In this document: positions 8,553 to 15,647 of the stretch, in pieces
Numbering within the stretch: the stretch's first letter is position 1
Layout of the letters: every line of letters starts with the position of its first letter
DNA from: Oscillospiraceae bacterium
GTDB taxonomy: Bacteria; Bacillota; Clostridia; Oscillospirales; Acutalibacteraceae
Direction: 5' to 3'
Assembly: GCA_902792985.1 (NCBI GenBank)
Contig: CADBBT010000010.1
Coordinates: 1-64,000, forward strand
Length of the DNA stretch: 64,000 bases
Translations under genes and position numbers: made by a program
The notes under the pieces: model-generated
Database searches by the model: none
What the model was told of the DNA's origin: nothing
Seen by the model: the letters and a program-made list of their open reading frames with translations, nothing else

Positions 8553-8957
8553 TTTCTCCCCATAAGTATACCGACACTTATGGCGGCAAATTATTCCATT
8601 TTTTGAAGCACTTTGGAAAAAGTGGATGTAGTTTTTTTTTGCCTCTACATATATAATACCGCATTTTTCAAAAAACCGTATTTTTAGCATGACAGTCGAA
8701 AAATCGAATCCATGACAAAAGCATATCTACTTATCTTTTTCTCCTCTCGCTTATTTAATACCCACTTTTTCAGAAAATCGTACTTTTTCCGTTACAGGCA
8801 AAAAAACGAACCCGTTACAAAAGGAAAAAGATGCCCAATGAACGAGCGTCTTAACAGCGGAAGTTTTTTTGAAAGGACTGCTTTCTCCTCCATAATAGTA
8901 GGGGAAGATAGAATACCAAATTGTTCCTGCTTTTTGAAAAAATTAACTCTAATGCAA

Positions 8958-8998
8958 AAATCCCCACAGACAGTCAGAAACGACTCTCTGTGGGATTT
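8958..8998 (+). repeat. Hairpin upstream of the tyrosine recombinase
   Basis: AAATCCC(C)ACAGA at 8958-8970 pairs with TCTGTGGGATTT at 8987-8998. There is no U-run after it, so it may be a structured leader or a boundary element rather than a terminator. Confidence 0.5.
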
Positions 8999-9017
8999 CA
9001 CACATTCGACATATAGC

Positions 9018-9054
9018 GGTTTGAAATATATGATAAAACGAATAATTTCAAACC
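9018..9054. promoter_or_regulatory. Inverted repeat upstream of the inverton recombinase
   Basis: A perfect 10-bp inverted repeat, GGTTTGAAAT (9018-9027) and ATTTCAAACC (9045-9054), with a 17-bp spacer. It overlaps a possible TTGAAA box and lies 50 bp before the recombinase start. It could be an operator or a recombinase auto-regulation site. Confidence 0.5.
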
Positions 9055-9103
9055 ATACTTTTCGGGTAAAATATCAATATCAAAAACTCGGGAGGTAAAT
9101 CTC

Positions 9104-9949
9104 ATGAAAGGGCGAATGATTACAAAAGAAACATTGGAGCAATTCAAACAACATCTGCTTGAGGAAGAAAAGAGCGCGGCAACGATTGAAAAGTATCTAC
9201 GGGATGCGACGGCATTCACGGCGTTCGTTGCTGAATGCGAGGTCACAAAAGAGCTTTCCATTGCCTACAAACAAAAGCTGATCGAAGATGGCTATGCTGT
9301 TCGCAGCATCAATTCCATGTTAGCAAGTATCAATAGCCTGTTTTCTTTCCTCGGTTGGTATGATTGCAAGGTCAAAGTAATCAAGTTGCAGCGCCAGATC
9401 TTTTGCAGTGAGGACAAGGAGTTGACCAAAGCGGAGTATATTCGCCTCATCAACGCCGCACAGCAAAAGAAAAACGACCGCCTGAATCTTATCATTCAGA
9501 CGATCTGCGGCACTGGAATCCGTGTCAGCGAGCTGCAATTTATCACAGTTGAAGCTGTCAAGCGCGGTGAAGCAACTGTCAACTGTAAGGGCAAGATTCG
9601 CGCGGTTTTCATTGTGAAACAACTTAGAAAAAAACTGCTGCAATATGCAAAAGAAAAGCATATTACAGCAGGAGCGATTTTTGTAACGCGCACGGGAAAG
9701 TCGATCAGCCGCACGAACATTTGGCGAGAAATGAAAAGTCTATGCGAACAGGCAAACGTCAACCCGAACAAAGTCTTTCCGCATAATTTGCGACACTTGT
9801 TTGCGCGGACATTTTATGGCATTGAAAAAGACATTGCAAAGCTTGCCGACATTCTCGGTCACAGCAGTATCAACACCACACGAATTTATATTATTTCCAC
9901 AGGTGATGAGCATCGGAAACGTATGGAGCATATGCGGTTGGTGATATAA
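9104..9949 (+). CDS. Tyrosine recombinase, likely DNA invertase of the adjacent segment
   Basis: A 281-residue XerC/D-like site-specific recombinase. A SAM-like core-binding domain (about 8-85) is followed by the catalytic domain (about 105-275). All key residues are visible: Arg140 in GTGIRVSEL, His227 and Arg230 in PHNLRH, His253 in LGHSS and the nucleophile Tyr262 in TRIY. GGGAGG precedes the ATG. The stop codon is 25 bp from the left inverted repeat of an invertible segment. Adjacent location of a small tyrosine recombinase and such repeats is the usual arrangement for phase-variation invertases, so inversion of 9975-10233 is its most likely job. Confidence 0.92.
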   Translation: MKGRMITKETLEQFKQHLLEEEKSAATIEKYLRDATAFTAFVAECEVTKELSIAYKQKLIEDGYAVRSINSMLASINSLFSFLGWYDCKVKVIKLQRQIFCSEDKELTKAEYIRLINAAQQKKNDRLNLIIQTICGTGIRVSELQFITVEAVKRGEATVNCKGKIRAVFIVKQLRKKLLQYAKEKHITAGAIFVTRTGKSISRTNIWREMKSLCEQANVNPNKVFPHNLRHLFARTFYGIEKDIAKLADILGHSSINTTRIYIISTGDEHRKRMEHMRLVI

Positions 9950-9970
9950 AATAGCCGCCGAAAGCGGCGG
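9947..9970 (-). terminator. Terminator outside the left end of the inverton
   Basis: A 6-bp CCGCCG/CGGCGG stem with an AAAG loop (9955-9970), followed on the minus strand by CTATTTTAT. It would stop leftward transcription from the strong promoter inside the segment before it runs antisense into the recombinase gene. Confidence 0.65.
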
Positions 9971-9974
9971 TATC

Positions 9975-9992
9975 ACATAATTGAGTTTATGT
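9975..9992 (+). repeat. Left inverted repeat of the inverton
   Basis: ACATAATTGAGTTTATGT, the exact reverse complement of 10216-10233. It is itself built of two arms, ACATAA and TTATGT, around a 6-bp centre TTGAGT, as expected for a tyrosine recombinase core site. Confidence 0.92.
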
Positions 9993-10017
9993 TGCATCCA
10001 TCAAAATACTTAGGCAC

Positions 10018-10046
10018 ATTATATCTTATTTTCTGTCGGAAATCAA
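10018..10046 (-). promoter_or_regulatory. Strong promoter inside the inverton, facing left
   Basis: On the minus strand TTGATT and a consensus TATAAT are separated by 17 bp. In this orientation it points at the left repeat and the terminator at 9947-9970. After inversion it would point at the CHAP gene. Confidence 0.75.
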
Positions 10047-10109
10047 GATTCAATCAACGAAAAGTGTGAGTTTTTTGAAATTATTTTTGGCTTTTGAACA
10101 TAAATACCT

Positions 10110-10153
10110 AAGCCCTTTCTCTTGCTGTTTTCTAAAATAGAAAGGGCTTTTTT
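10110..10153 (+). terminator. Terminator in the centre of the inverton
   Basis: An 11-bp perfect stem AAGCCCTTTCT (10110-10120) with AGAAAGGGCTT (10139-10149), followed by TTTTTT overlapping the stem end. It isolates the two promoters of the segment from each other and blocks read-through from the recombinase gene. Confidence 0.85.
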
Positions 10154-10173
10154 AATAATACAGTTTATTTTGA

Positions 10174-10201
10174 TTGATAGGTTAGAATTGAGGCATAAAA
10201 T
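10174..10201 (+). promoter_or_regulatory. Promoter inside the inverton, facing the CHAP gene
   Basis: TTGATA and TAAAAT separated by 16 bp, giving a transcript that crosses the right repeat and enters the 10363 gene after a leader of about 155 bases. It matches the consensus less well than the opposing promoter. Confidence 0.6.
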
Positions 10202-10215
10202 TCTTGCGATTAACG

Positions 10216-10233
10216 ACATAAACTCAATTATGT
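10216..10233 (-). repeat. Right inverted repeat of the inverton
   Basis: ACATAAACTCAATTATGT on the plus strand, exact reverse complement of 9975-9992. Both sites continue to the right with TGCA (shared GTTGCA), beyond the perfect repeat. Confidence 0.92.
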
Positions 10234-10263
10234 TGCAAATCCGATGAATTCTATTTTAAAACT

Positions 10264-10283
10264 GGAGGTGTTCTATGTAATAG
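10264..10283 (+). other. Start-stop minimal ORF in the CHAP leader
   Basis: A full Shine-Dalgarno GGAGGTG is followed 4 bases later by ATG TAA TAG. A ribosome could initiate and terminate at once in the leader, about 80 bases before the real start. It may be a leftover of a lost gene start or a small translational control element. Confidence 0.45.
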
Positions 10284-10362
10284 TTCTCTTTCTATGTTTA
10301 AATTCAAAAAGATCAACTCAAAGAGTGTTTAAAACAGAAAAATTTAATCAGGAGGTTTAATC

Positions 10363-13300
10363 ATGAAAAAAACAAATAGAATTATTGGCATGCTTTTAGC
10401 AATATCTTTGGTATGTACAGCCATAATGTATTCTATGAGATTGTCTGTTGATGCGGCGTTTGAAAACAACTACACAAATACAGGGAATCATCGTGCAGAT
10501 ATTATTGGTGTTGCACAGACTCAACTTGGGTATACCGAAGGTTATAATAACGATACGAAATATGGTACTTGGTATGGCTTGCCAAATCAACCTTGGTGCG
10601 CAATGTTTGTCAGTTGGTGTGCTCGGCAAGCTGATATTCCGACATCCATTTTGAAGAACTCTTCATGTGCAGGGGTGGGTTCAAGTAATTTTAATCTTTC
10701 GTATGAGAATGGTGCATACTATGTTCCTAAGCAAGGTGATCTTTTCTTCACCAAAAGCTGGTCACATGTCGGGTTGGTTTGGTACACAGAAGGCAACTAT
10801 TTTTACACAATCGAAGGAAATTCTAATAATACCGGTAGTTCAGAGGGATATGCTGTGTGCAGCAACAAACGACTAATAAGTAGCTACTATTTTGGAACGC
10901 CTAATTATAATGATGTTGTTGTTACACATTCACGAGATAATAGTTATTCTACAGAGTTTACTGCATATCTGAAAAACCCGGGTTCAAATCACTATGTTTT
11001 TAATGCAAGCCACAACAACACCGGGGGTTATGTTAACGATACAGATCCCTGTACCATTCACGAGGTGTATACTGATGGGTGTTGCAAGTTTTCCTATTTG
11101 ACAAGTTCAGGAAGCACAAAGACGGCCTATGGTAAAATAGATTGGTTTATTTGCGATGGTAACACTCACGTTGTAACTTGGCTTGGCGATTCGCAAGGAA
11201 ACGAGAAGTCTGACTGGGTGATGGGGGAAACGGTATACCTTTGGTATAAAATTTTTGATCCAGATACGGGAAAGATGTTTAATACTTATCGCAATTGTGA
11301 CTATACAGTAACTGAAACATTATATAAACCCAACGGAGAGGTTTCTAATAGCCATACTTATGATAACGATGATAACGCATGGATTGGCCATTCACTTGTC
11401 AGTTATGATTATGGTCAATGTAGTTACAGAGTTGTTGTAAAATGGGGAGATGGCTCCAGTGACTCCGTTTGTTATGATTCTTTCTTCGTTGATTGTAATG
11501 CGACGCTGTCTGTTGATAAGACATCAATCAATTTAAATACCACAAACAACAAAACAGCTACTGTTACATATTCTATTAATGGAACTTGGCCGGAGAATAA
11601 TTCCATAGAATGGGTATATGATAAAAGTATAATATCGTTGTCTGGTGCAAGTGGACAACCTACAAGAACAATTACAGCATTGAGCGCCGGAGAAACTGAT
11701 CTTGAACTAGTAGTATATGTCAACAGCAAAACAAAGATCATTCGAAACGTTTCAACTCATATCATTGTTTCACAGGGCTCATATACACTTTCGTACAGTG
11801 CTAATGGAGGATCAGGGGCACCTTCAAGCCAAACTGGGGCAACAAAATATACAATCAGTTCAACCCGTCCAACACGAGTTGGATACAATTTTCTTGGATG
11901 GAGCAAGAACAATTCAGCAACTTCTGCGGCATATTATCCATCAGATGATATTTCTTTAACATCTAATACTACATTATATGCTGTGTGGGGACAAAAATCA
12001 CTCTCATCAAGCTCTAGCAATAATGCTCCAATTGCTTATTCTAATCAGATTTATTATTACAAGTTTACACCTTCAACAAGTGGAACTTATGTGATTTATT
12101 CTACCCAGGATCAAGAAGTCGCTAACACTACAATTGATACAAATGTTGTTCTTTACAATTCATCTGGAACAAAACTCTCTGAGAATGATGATGCAAACAA
12201 TCGCGATTTTAATTTTAGACTGGCATATAGCTTAACAGCTGGAACAACATATTATTACGGAGTAAGCTATTCTTGGGACGACACTGGAAATATTTCATTT
12301 AAATTTGGTTCAACATATACCATTACCTACAACGCTAATGGTGGTAGTGGCGCCCCCTCTTCTCAAACTAAAGATTACGGAACATCACTAACGTTGAGTT
12401 CAACAATACCCACTCGTTCCGGATATTCTTTCTTGGGTTGGTCAACAAACAATTCTGCAACCAGTGCCTCGTACAGTGCAGGCGGCAGCTATACTTCCAA
12501 CTCTAATGCAACGCTTTATGCTGTTTGGAGCCAGAGCAGTTCCACGATTCCAACTCGTATAGGTTACAACTTCCTTGGTTGGTCAAAAAACAATACGGCA
12601 ACTTCTGCGACATATACGGCCGGAAACAGCATCACTATTTCTTCCGACACAACGCTTTATGCGATTTGGAAACAAGTGTCGCTTGCATCTCAATCCAACG
12701 GAACTGCACAGATTTCCAATGCCGGTCAAATGTATTATTTCAAGGTCACTCCTTCGTCAACAGGAAAATATGTGCTCTATTCAACTGGAAGTGATGACAC
12801 AAAGGGTTCCCTTTATAATACATCAGGGACAGAGCTTGCAAGCAATGACGACTACAATGGTAACCGAAACTTCCGCGTGGAATACAATTTAACCTCGGGT
12901 ACAACTTACTATTATGGTGTTAAGTACTACAGCAGTTCAACAACTGGTTCCATTAGTGTCACATTTGGACCCGTTTACACAATTACTTACAACGCCAATG
13001 GTGGTAGCGGGGCGCCATCATCTCAATCCAAAGATTATGGTGTCGCCTTAACCTTGAGTTCGACAACACCCACTCGTTCCGGTCGTTCCGGTTATTCTTT
13101 CTTGGGCTGGTCAACAAACAATTCTGCAACCAGTGCTTCGTATAGTGCAGGCGGCAGCTATACTTCCAACTCTAATGCAACACTTTATGCTGTTTGGAAT
13201 CAGAATCATACTCATTCCTATTCGTCCTTTGTTACAAAACCTGCAACCTGCATCTCAACAGGAATAAAAACATATACTTGTTCTTGTGGTGAAAGCTACA

Positions 13301-13788
13301 CGGAAACAATTTCAGTTGATAGCAACAATCATGTTAATACAAAGTCCGTTGATGCAACTGCTTCAACATGTATAAAAAAAGGATATACTGCAGGTGTATA
13401 CTGTAATGATTGTCAGAAGTACATTTCCGGGCATATTGAACAGCCTCTTGCCGCACATCAGACTACTTTACAATATCAAAGAAGTGCAACTTGTACAAAT
13501 ACAGGTTATACTGGTGATGAGGTTTGCACTGTATGCACACAGACAATTAAAACAGGACGTGTAGTTGATGCCCTTGGCCACACTGCTCCGGATGCAAACG
13601 GAAACTGTATGCGCTGTAATGCACATATTAAGGATGTAACGCCAACGACTCAACCTAACAACCAAAATCAACCGCAACAGCAGAATAGTGGTTGCAAGTG
13701 GTGTGGCGGAAACCATGATGGAGTGTTTGGATGGCTAATAGCAATTTTCCATAATCTCTTCGCGAGCATTTTTGGGGCAAAGTATTAA
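10363..13788 (+). CDS. Secreted CHAP-amidase protein with InlB-type repeats, inverton-controlled
   Basis: A 1141-residue exported protein. A signal peptide (about 1-32) is followed by a CHAP amidase domain (about 42-185) with Cys79 in PWCAMF and His135 in WSHVGLV, predicted to cleave peptidoglycan peptides. Then come a beta-sandwich region, three to four InlB/Listeria-Bacteroides repeats (GGSGAPSS ... FLGWS ... LYAVW), two pre-peptidase-like beta domains, and cysteine-rich repeats (about 945-1085). The tail CKWCGGNHDGVFGWLI plus a hydrophobic helix closely matches the end of the 2180-residue protein downstream. AGGAGG precedes the ATG. The gene is more AT-rich than the backbone, in line with horizontal transfer. 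Its expression is probably phase-variable through 9975-10233. Confidence 0.9.
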   Translation: MKKTNRIIGMLLAISLVCTAIMYSMRLSVDAAFENNYTNTGNHRADIIGVAQTQLGYTEGYNNDTKYGTWYGLPNQPWCAMFVSWCARQADIPTSILKNSSCAGVGSSNFNLSYENGAYYVPKQGDLFFTKSWSHVGLVWYTEGNYFYTIEGNSNNTGSSEGYAVCSNKRLISSYYFGTPNYNDVVVTHSRDNSYSTEFTAYLKNPGSNHYVFNASHNNTGGYVNDTDPCTIHEVYTDGCCKFSYLTSSGSTKTAYGKIDWFICDGNTHVVTWLGDSQGNEKSDWVMGETVYLWYKIFDPDTGKMFNTYRNCDYTVTETLYKPNGEVSNSHTYDNDDNAWIGHSLVSYDYGQCSYRVVVKWGDGSSDSVCYDSFFVDCNATLSVDKTSINLNTTNNKTATVTYSINGTWPENNSIEWVYDKSIISLSGASGQPTRTITALSAGETDLELVVYVNSKTKIIRNVSTHIIVSQGSYTLSYSANGGSGAPSSQTGATKYTISSTRPTRVGYNFLGWSKNNSATSAAYYPSDDISLTSNTTLYAVWGQKSLSSSSSNNAPIAYSNQIYYYKFTPSTSGTYVIYSTQDQEVANTTIDTNVVLYNSSGTKLSENDDANNRDFNFRLAYSLTAGTTYYYGVSYSWDDTGNISFKFGSTYTITYNANGGSGAPSSQTKDYGTSLTLSSTIPTRSGYSFLGWSTNNSATSASYSAGGSYTSNSNATLYAVWSQSSSTIPTRIGYNFLGWSKNNTATSATYTAGNSITISSDTTLYAIWKQVSLASQSNGTAQISNAGQMYYFKVTPSSTGKYVLYSTGSDDTKGSLYNTSGTELASNDDYNGNRNFRVEYNLTSGTTYYYGVKYYSSSTTGSISVTFGPVYTITYNANGGSGAPSSQSKDYGVALTLSSTTPTRSGRSGYSFLGWSTNNSATSASYSAGGSYTSNSNATLYAVWNQNHTHSYSSFVTKPATCISTGIKTYTCSCGESYTETISVDSNNHVNTKSVDATASTCIKKGYTAGVYCNDCQKYISGHIEQPLAAHQTTLQYQRSATCTNTGYTGDEVCTVCTQTIKTGRVVDALGHTAPDANGNCMRCNAHIKDVTPTTQPNNQNQPQQQNSGCKWCGGNHDGVFGWLIAIFHNLFASIFGAKY
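12320..13200 (+). repeat. Two near-identical ~200-bp direct repeats inside the CHAP gene
   Basis: The InlB-repeat DNA at about 12320-12530 recurs at about 12980-13200 with long identical stretches. The second copy holds an extra 9-bp tandem duplication (CGTTCCGGT twice near 13074-13092, giving RSGRSG). Such repeats can expand or shrink by recombination. Confidence 0.8.
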
Positions 13789-13798
13789 TCGCTTTTAT

Positions 13799-13831
13799 AA
13801 ACAAAACCGTCGGGAGCCGGCGGTTTTGTTT
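13799..13831. terminator. Bidirectional terminator between the CHAP gene and tnpV
   Basis: An 11-bp perfect stem, AAACAAAACCG with CGGTTTTGTTT, extended by CGG/CCG. It serves the plus-strand CHAP gene and the minus-strand tnpV gene. Confidence 0.8.
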
Positions 13832-13846
13832 GTATTGGGAAAACGA

Positions 13847-14149
13847 TTATGAATACACCACCTCTCGCAGCACAAATTCTTCGGCGGCGTTTCGGATGTT
13901 GCCCATCTCCTGAATCCAGCGCCATTGATCATTGGCTTTCAGCTGTTCCGTCACGCCGCGCTCCTGTTTCATCCGGTCAACAATCGTGTCCATCATGTCG
14001 TTTGCCTGCTGATCAACTTCCAGCAGGTGCGGCCAGAGGGTGTCGTTCAGCAGCATTTGGTTGAACAGTATCGTTTTGTGTTCTTTCAAGTATGTCCGGC
14101 GCATTCTGCCGTACTTGCCGAGGGGTTTGCTCTCTTTTGTGATTTCCAT
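13847..14149 (-). CDS. tnpV: TnpV-like transposon-encoded protein
   Basis: A 100-residue protein with the TnpV core PLGKYGRMRRTYLKEH and the ending of the family (GVTEQLKANDQWRWIQEM, VLREVVYS). A longer frame from 14239 exists, but the ATG at 14149 has GGAGGTC ahead of it and matches the conserved part. TnpV is carried by Tn4451-like elements; its biochemical role is unknown. Its presence here, 9 kb from the serine recombinase, supports one element spanning 3.1-14.3 kb. The N-terminus is shorter than in most relatives as I recall them. Confidence 0.8.
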   Translation of the reverse strand: MEITKESKPLGKYGRMRRTYLKEHKTILFNQMLLNDTLWPHLLEVDQQANDMMDTIVDRMKQERGVTEQLKANDQWRWIQEMGNIRNAAEEFVLREVVYS

Positions 14150-14166
14150 AAAAAGACCTCCATAGA

Positions 14167-14189
14167 TTTGGTAGCTCGATTTTACCAAA
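14167..14189. promoter_or_regulatory. Operator-like inverted repeat upstream of tnpV
   Basis: TTTGGTA (14167-14173) and TACCAAA (14183-14189) form a 7-bp inverted repeat overlapping the -10 box of the tnpV promoter. Confidence 0.5.
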
Positions 14190-14207
14190 GACAAGGAGGT
14201 TTGTCGA
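14179..14207 (-). promoter_or_regulatory. Promoter of tnpV
   Basis: On the minus strand TCGACA and TAAAAT are separated by 17 bp, 30 bases before the chosen start. Confidence 0.5.
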
Positions 14208-14232
14208 ATGTGCGGGTTTTTATCTGAATCTC

Positions 14233-14261
14233 TTGACAATTGCAGTAGTGTGAAATAGAAT
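14233..14261 (+). promoter_or_regulatory. Strong outward-facing promoter at the right end of the element
   Basis: TTGACA and TAGAAT with 17 bp spacing, facing right across the 14300-14321 repeat. No ORF follows. The transcript would meet a terminator at 14335-14380, giving an RNA of about 110 bases, or in a circular form read into the left end. Confidence 0.65.
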
Positions 14262-14299
14262 GAATATGTACTGATTGCATAGGTGACTTTTGGCTTTTG

Positions 14300-14321
14300 C
14301 GAAGTCCGTTATGAACACTCG
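14300..14321 (-). repeat. Inverted 22-bp copy of the tRNA-Pro terminator (candidate right end)
   Basis: Exact reverse complement of 3089-3110, that is, one terminator arm plus its loop. Because the terminator is itself an inverted repeat, the last 12 bp (14310-14321) also match 3111-3122 in direct orientation. This looks like the right boundary of the insertion. Confidence 0.75.
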
Positions 14322-14334
14322 CTCCAGAGAAAGT

Positions 14335-14380
14335 GCCTTATTTTACACGGATTTTCGCGTATTATAAGGCCTATTTTTGT
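14335..14380. terminator. Bidirectional terminator downstream of the integrase
   Basis: GCCTTAT (14335-14341) pairs with ATAAGGC (14364-14370), with partial pairing further in, followed by CTATTTTTG on the plus strand. It can end the integrase transcript and the short transcript from 14233. Confidence 0.6.
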
Positions 14381-14422
14381 TTTGGTCAAATTTTTGGTCA
14401 AAAAAGCTTTTTAACTACCGCC

Positions 14423-15634
14423 CTAAGCCAGCTTGGAATTGATTATTCCAGACACAAAATCCATCGCTTGAGCGCTCGCAATTTGCACTTCATGCGCGTA
14501 AATATTCAAAGTTGTGCTGGTTTGCGAGTGTCCAAGGATTGCTGATACGGTTTTGATATCAACCTGACCGCTCGTAATCATCTCGGTTGCGAACGCGTGG
14601 CGGAAGCTGTGTATGCCTCGAAATGGAATCCCCTCTTGCTCACAGAATTTTTTGAGCCAATTATACGGGGTACCAGGGAACAGTGGTGTCCCATCCTCAG
14701 ACGTAATCAGCCGTCCGCTCTCATGCCACAAATCACCAAGTTGTACGCGCAATCCGTTCTGATATAACTTATATCGCTTAATCAGCTGTATGAAATCCGG
14801 CGGCAATCGCAATGTTCTGCGGCTGCTTTTTGTTTTTGGAGTTGTCGTGTAGATGCCCGTTTCGGAATTAGAGTACGCCGATGTTCGGCTGATACTACAA
14901 ATGCCGGTCTGCAAATCGATATCTTGCCATTCCAGGCCAAGTACCTCTCCCCTTCTCATGCCACAGTAGATCATGAAGCGAAAAAAGATTTGGTACTTCA
15001 TAAGAACGTCGCGTCGATCCATTGCTTCCAATAGCGCAACTTCTTCTTCCAATGAATATGGCGATCGTTCGACATCATCCGTTTTGACTACGGATACGTC
15101 CTGACACGGATTGACAGACACATAACCACATTTCTTAGCGTACTTCATTACATCGGAAATGAAAGTGATGTAATGCTTCTGGCTCTTTGCTGAGAGTCCC
15201 TTTCCAGTACGTTCATTTATACCGTCTTTACTGAGCGAAACAACGAACTGCTGAATCTGACGGTAATTCAGCTCTTTGACACTGACATTGCCGATTGCCG
15301 CATAGGTGCGCGGCGCACATGACTTCATGCGAATAATGCTGCTGGTTTTCAGCTCGCCGGTTGTCCCAACAAGCTCCAGCCATTCGTCGGCTAGTTCCTT
15401 GAATTTGACATCTTCACCCGTTAAACCGTGTTTTAGGTCTTCTTCAATCTTCTCTTCAAACAAGATAGATTGCTTCAGTGCTTCTTTTTCAGCCTGCCGT
15501 GCTGTCATAGACGCTGGCGGTTTCCACGTCATTGACCATGTGCGTGGTGTACCATCGCCTTTGACACCGTTACATACACGAATGCGATAAACAGTTTGTC
15601 CTTTACTGTTTGTGCGCTTTGTGATGTTAGCCAT
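14423..15634 (-). CDS. Phage-type tyrosine integrase
   Basis: A 403-residue integrase of the common Firmicutes phage/ICE type. The N-terminal AP2-like arm-binding domain (about 1-70) is followed by a SAM-like core-binding domain (about 75-175) and the catalytic domain (about 190-390). Visible catalytic residues are Arg227 in GMRRGEVLGL, the Lys in KTKSSRRTLRL, His342/Arg345 in HSFRH, His369 in LGHSQ and Tyr379 in NIYAH. It integrates DNA at an attachment site usually next to its own 3' end. It is transcribed leftward toward the 14300 repeat. No phage structural genes are present, so it belongs to a small island or a decayed element. Confidence 0.95.
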   Translation of the reverse strand: MANITKRTNSKGQTVYRIRVCNGVKGDGTPRTWSMTWKPPASMTARQAEKEALKQSILFEEKIEEDLKHGLTGEDVKFKELADEWLELVGTTGELKTSSIIRMKSCAPRTYAAIGNVSVKELNYRQIQQFVVSLSKDGINERTGKGLSAKSQKHYITFISDVMKYAKKCGYVSVNPCQDVSVVKTDDVERSPYSLEEEVALLEAMDRRDVLMKYQIFFRFMIYCGMRRGEVLGLEWQDIDLQTGICSISRTSAYSNSETGIYTTTPKTKSSRRTLRLPPDFIQLIKRYKLYQNGLRVQLGDLWHESGRLITSEDGTPLFPGTPYNWLKKFCEQEGIPFRGIHSFRHAFATEMITSGQVDIKTVSAILGHSQTSTTLNIYAHEVQIASAQAMDFVSGIINSKLA

Positions 15635-15647
15635 GTTTACCTCCTTT

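Larger units (their letters stand above)
8143..8945. repeat. Three-copy non-coding repeat array with 23-bp iteron pairs
   Basis: Three degenerate copies of one module. Each has a pair of ATGACA/GTTACA boxes exactly 23 bp apart (8482 and 8505; 8690 and 8713; 8792 and 8815). A GACGCCC...GAGCGTC hairpin follows the first and third pairs (8531-8552; 8830-8850), with another at 8151-8172. Two hairpins are followed by a 22-bp dyad CATAAGTATACCGACACTTA (TG) and a shared AT-rich tail. On the minus strand the hairpins end in U-rich tracts. The third copy is the most diverged. There is no convincing coding sequence here; short ORFs in it share their N-termini only because the DNA repeats. Confidence 0.75.
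9975..10233. promoter_or_regulatory. Invertible promoter segment (inverton)
   Basis: A 259-bp segment bounded by perfect 18-bp inverted repeats, directly between the tyrosine recombinase and the CHAP surface-protein gene. It contains a leftward promoter, a central terminator and a rightward promoter, and no ORF. In the orientation seen here the weaker-looking promoter faces the surface-protein gene and the stronger one faces an external terminator. Inversion would exchange them. This is read from sequence; switching has not been shown. Confidence 0.85.

Noticed and set aside
8317-8577. Minus-strand ORFs starting in the repeat array (also 7913-8185)
   Set aside because: They share their starts only because the DNA module repeats; no ribosome site and no family.
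14423-15634. A prophage around the integrase
   Set aside because: No capsid, terminase, tail, lysis or repressor genes nearby.
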